A DNA stretch of 6,787 nt from Lachnospiraceae bacterium (lineage in GTDB: Bacteria > Bacillota > Clostridia > Lachnospirales > Lachnospiraceae), in contig CAAEEI010000011.1 in NCBI GenBank assembly GCA_900754855.1, positions 1 to 6,787 of the forward strand. The letters are read 5' to 3'. The notes under the pieces are model-generated. The model was given only the letters and a program-made list of their open reading frames with translations. It had not been told where the DNA came from and made no database searches. Of this stretch, positions 5,026 to 6,787 are shown piece after piece. A program made the position numbers and the translations under genes. Within the stretch, counting starts at the first letter, position 1, and the number at the start of each line of letters is the position of its first letter.

Positions 5026-6252
5026 ATGAGTAAAGAAAAAGTTGTTTTAGCCTATTCCGGTGGTCTGGATACCACAGCAATCATTCCATGGTTAAAAGAA
5101 ACTTATGATTATGACGTCATCTGCTGTTGTATTGACTGCGGACAGGGAGAGGAGCTGGACGGACTGCAGGAGCGCGCTCTGTATTCCGGCGCTTCTAAAT
5201 TATACATCGAAGATATTACCGATGATTTCTGTGAAAATTACATTATCCCTTGCGTACAGGCCGGTGCAGTTTATGAAAACAAATATCTTCTTGGTACATC
5301 CATGGCCCGTCCCGGCATTGCCGCTAAATTAGTGGAAATCGCACGGAAAGAAAATGCCGTAGCCATCTGCCACGGCGCTACAGGAAAGGGAAATGACCAG
5401 ATTCGTTTTGAACTGGGTATCAAAGCCCTTGCTCCGGACATTAAAATCATTGCTCCATGGCGGGATGACAAATGGGATATGGATTCCCGTGAGGCTGAGA
5501 TTGCTTATTGTAAAGCCCACGGCATCGACCTTCCTTTCGGCGCAGACAGCAGCTACAGCCGTGACCGTAATTTATGGCACATCAGCCATGAAGGACTGGA
5601 ATTGGAAGATCCTTCTCTGGAACCGAATTATGAACATCTTCTGGTTCTCAGTGTTCCGCCGGAAAAAGCGCCGGATGAACCGGAATATGTAACCATGACT
5701 TTCGAAGCCGGCGTTCCAAAATCCGTAAACGGCGTAGACATGAAGGTTTCCGATATTATCCGTAAACTGAACGAACTGGGCGGAAAACATGGTATCGGCA
5801 TTATTGATATTGTAGAAAACCGTGTTGTCGGCATGAAATCCAGAGGCGTTTATGAAACTCCAGGCGGAACCATTCTTCTGGAAGCCCAGAAACAGCTTGA
5901 AGAACTGGTTCTTGACCGTGATACCATGGATCTTAAAAAAGATATTGGCAACCGGATGGCACAGATCGTTTATGAAGGAAAATGGTTCTCCCCTGTTCGT
6001 GAAGCCATGCAGGCTTTTGTGGAGTCCACGCAGAAATATGTCACTGGCGAAGTGAAATTTAAACTTTATAAAGGAAACATCACCAAAGCCGGTACAACTT
6101 CCCCATACAGCCTTTACAGTGAATCCCTGGCTTCCTTTACCACCGGTGATCTTTATGACCATCACGACGCAGAAGGTTTCATCACCCTCTTCGGTCTGCC
6201 AAGCAAGGTTCGCGCCATGAAAATGCAGGAAGTAAAAAAGAACAATAAATAA
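5026..6252 (+). CDS. argG: Argininosuccinate synthase
   Basis: ArgG condenses citrulline and aspartate, using ATP, to argininosuccinate, the penultimate step of arginine synthesis; it acts in the cytoplasm as a tetramer in known homologues. The 408-residue length is normal. The N-terminal adenylating P-loop is AYSGGLDTT (9-17; the usual last residue is Ser). LLGTSMARP (88-96), CHGATGKGNDQIRFE (115-129), PWRD (144-147), SYSRDRNLWHISHEGLELEDP (176-196) and YETPGG (276-281) are the substrate-binding blocks. The C-terminal helix region after about 290 is complete. It is divergent from argCJBD and shares that control region. Unlike many bacteria, argH does not follow. Residue changes such as GTSMARP for the common ATSLARP-type block suggest a Clostridia-branch enzyme. 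No damage is visible. Confidence 0.97.
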   Translation: MSKEKVVLAYSGGLDTTAIIPWLKETYDYDVICCCIDCGQGEELDGLQERALYSGASKLYIEDITDDFCENYIIPCVQAGAVYENKYLLGTSMARPGIAAKLVEIARKENAVAICHGATGKGNDQIRFELGIKALAPDIKIIAPWRDDKWDMDSREAEIAYCKAHGIDLPFGADSSYSRDRNLWHISHEGLELEDPSLEPNYEHLLVLSVPPEKAPDEPEYVTMTFEAGVPKSVNGVDMKVSDIIRKLNELGGKHGIGIIDIVENRVVGMKSRGVYETPGGTILLEAQKQLEELVLDRDTMDLKKDIGNRMAQIVYEGKWFSPVREAMQAFVESTQKYVTGEVKFKLYKGNITKAGTTSPYSLYSESLASFTTGDLYDHHDAEGFITLFGLPSKVRAMKMQEVKKNNK

Positions 6253-6347
6253 TCTTCTCCTTTAATTACCATCTCCTTCATGGACTTTATCCGCATATTA
6301 TCGTCCATGTTCTCCATACTAAGAGCAAAACAAAGGAGACGGTATCC
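6253..6347 (+). promoter_or_regulatory. argG to CmpB spacer, foldable leader
   Basis: No promoter and no standard terminator are clear in these 95 bp, so the next gene may be co-transcribed with argG. CATGGAC (6279-6285) and GTCCATG (6303-6309) form a 7-bp stem with a 17-nt loop. Directly outside it, TACCATCTCCTT (6267-6278) can pair with AAGGAGACGGTA (6333-6344) with one mismatch, covering the ribosome site of the next gene. A second copy of TCTCCTTT (6256-6263) is also complementary to AAAGGAGA. This suggests a structure that hides the ribosome site; pairing is seen, function is inferred. Confidence 0.4.
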
Positions 6348-6787
6348 ATGAAACGAAGATTTACCTTAAAAAAATTCCTCCGGACATTATTTCTTTTATG
6401 TACCGGAGGAATGTCTTATTATAATTTTGAGATTTTCTATCGGGGATATTCCCACATTTCCATGTTTATCTGTGGAGCTCTGAGCTTTTATACCATTGGA
6501 ATTTTAAATGAACATCCACAGAGACGTCCTTCTTTTCTCACCCAGATGTTTCTGGGAACAGCCATCATCACTGCTTATGAATACATCACGGGAATCATTG
6601 TCAACGAAACTCTTGGCCTACATGTCTGGGATTATTCCCATATGCCTCTAAATATAAAAGGGCAGATCTGTCTGCCCTTTTCTTTGCTTTGGTTTTGTCT
6701 CACGCCGCTTTGTATCATCACCGACGACGTCATTCGTTACGCCCTTTTTCAGGGAAAAAAACCTTCTTATAAAACTTTGGATAAAAA
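6348..6787 (+). CDS. CmpB-family putative ABC-transporter type IV membrane protein, 5' part
   Basis: The frame opens at ATG 6348 with AAAGGAG about 9 nt upstream and runs to the window edge without a stop, giving 146 residues. The N-terminus is basic (MKRRFTLKKF). Hydrophobic segments at about 11-28, 36-52, 68-86 and 107-125 indicate an integral membrane protein with several spans. The block EYITGIIVNETLGLHVWDYS (78-97) followed by N102, GQICLP (105-110) and SLLW resembles the conserved core of the CmpB family (Pfam ABC_trans_CmpB), whose molecular function is not established despite the ABC-permease name. No ATPase gene is visible beside it, so calling it a transporter would be over-reading. 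It follows argG by 95 bp on the same strand; a role in arginine metabolism is not implied. A terminator-like hairpin lies inside the coding sequence. Confidence 0.82.
   Translation, partial: MKRRFTLKKFLRTLFLLCTGGMSYYNFEIFYRGYSHISMFICGALSFYTIGILNEHPQRRPSFLTQMFLGTAIITAYEYITGIIVNETLGLHVWDYSHMPLNIKGQICLPFSLLWFCLTPLCIITDDVIRYALFQGKKPSYKTLDK
6656..6685 (+). terminator. Terminator-like hairpin inside the CmpB-family gene
   Basis: AAAAGGGCAGA (6656-6666) and TCTGCCCTTTT (6671-6681) are perfect complements around a 4-nt TCTG loop, followed by CTTT. In RNA this is a GC-cored stem with a U-rich tail (UUUUCUUU), the shape of an intrinsic terminator. It lies within codons for the conserved IKGQICLPFS block. 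Translating ribosomes would normally mask it, so it may act only when translation of this gene fails. Because the A-run and T-run mirror each other, it could also stop transcripts coming from the right. Confidence 0.42.

Noticed and set aside
5572..6165. 197-codon open frame on the minus strand opposite argG
   Set aside because: It is a shadow of argG: Phe-rich composition, no family motif, and no promoter or ribosome site of its own.
1..6787. CRISPR array, tRNA or rRNA gene, insertion sequence or phage segment
   Set aside because: I saw no regularly spaced repeats, cloverleaf or conserved rRNA stretches, transposase motifs or terminal inverted repeats; the window is filled by housekeeping arginine genes.

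Overview
The window is a divergent arginine-biosynthesis locus from a low-to-moderate GC Firmicute, most likely a Clostridia member of the Lachnospiraceae type. That placement rests on strong AAGGAGG-type ribosome sites, AT-rich intergenic DNA with sigma-A-like promoters, a Thermotoga-like arginine-sensitive ArgB, a cyclic-pathway ArgJ, and a downstream CmpB-family membrane protein common in gut Clostridia. It is inferred from protein character, not from a database match.

Minus strand, reading leftward from about 4649 to 86: argC, argJ, argB and argD. These encode the glutamate-to-ornithine part of the pathway: ArgB phosphorylates N-acetylglutamate, ArgC reduces it, ArgD transaminates it, and ArgJ moves the acetyl group from N-acetylornithine back to glutamate. 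The genes share one strand with gaps of 147, 43 and 15 bp. No terminator is visible after argD, so the operon may continue beyond the left edge (argF or carAB would be usual, but neither is visible). Positions 1-85 hold only the end of this transcript and a 15-bp palindrome.

Positions 4650-5025 form a 376-bp divergent control region. Two back-to-back promoters have the same -35 (TTGCAT), the same 17-bp spacing and a shared 10-mer (ATGACGTATA) running into the -10. An ArgR/AhrC-type ARG-box candidate lies just downstream of each predicted start site, and a third lies between the promoters. Other signals are a possible second argC promoter, a 17-codon reading frame overlapping the argC start, a 15-bp palindrome over the argG -10, and a 12-bp hairpin in the argG leader. 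A fourth, perfectly palindromic ARG-box-like site sits in the argC-argJ spacer.

Plus strand: argG (5026-6252) encodes argininosuccinate synthase, which joins citrulline and aspartate. It is not followed by argH. After a 95-bp spacer that can fold over the next ribosome site comes the start of a CmpB-family (putative ABC-transporter type IV) membrane protein, cut by the right edge. Its coding sequence contains a perfect 11-bp terminator-like hairpin. All enzymes look intact. The novelty here is in the regulatory DNA, not the genes.
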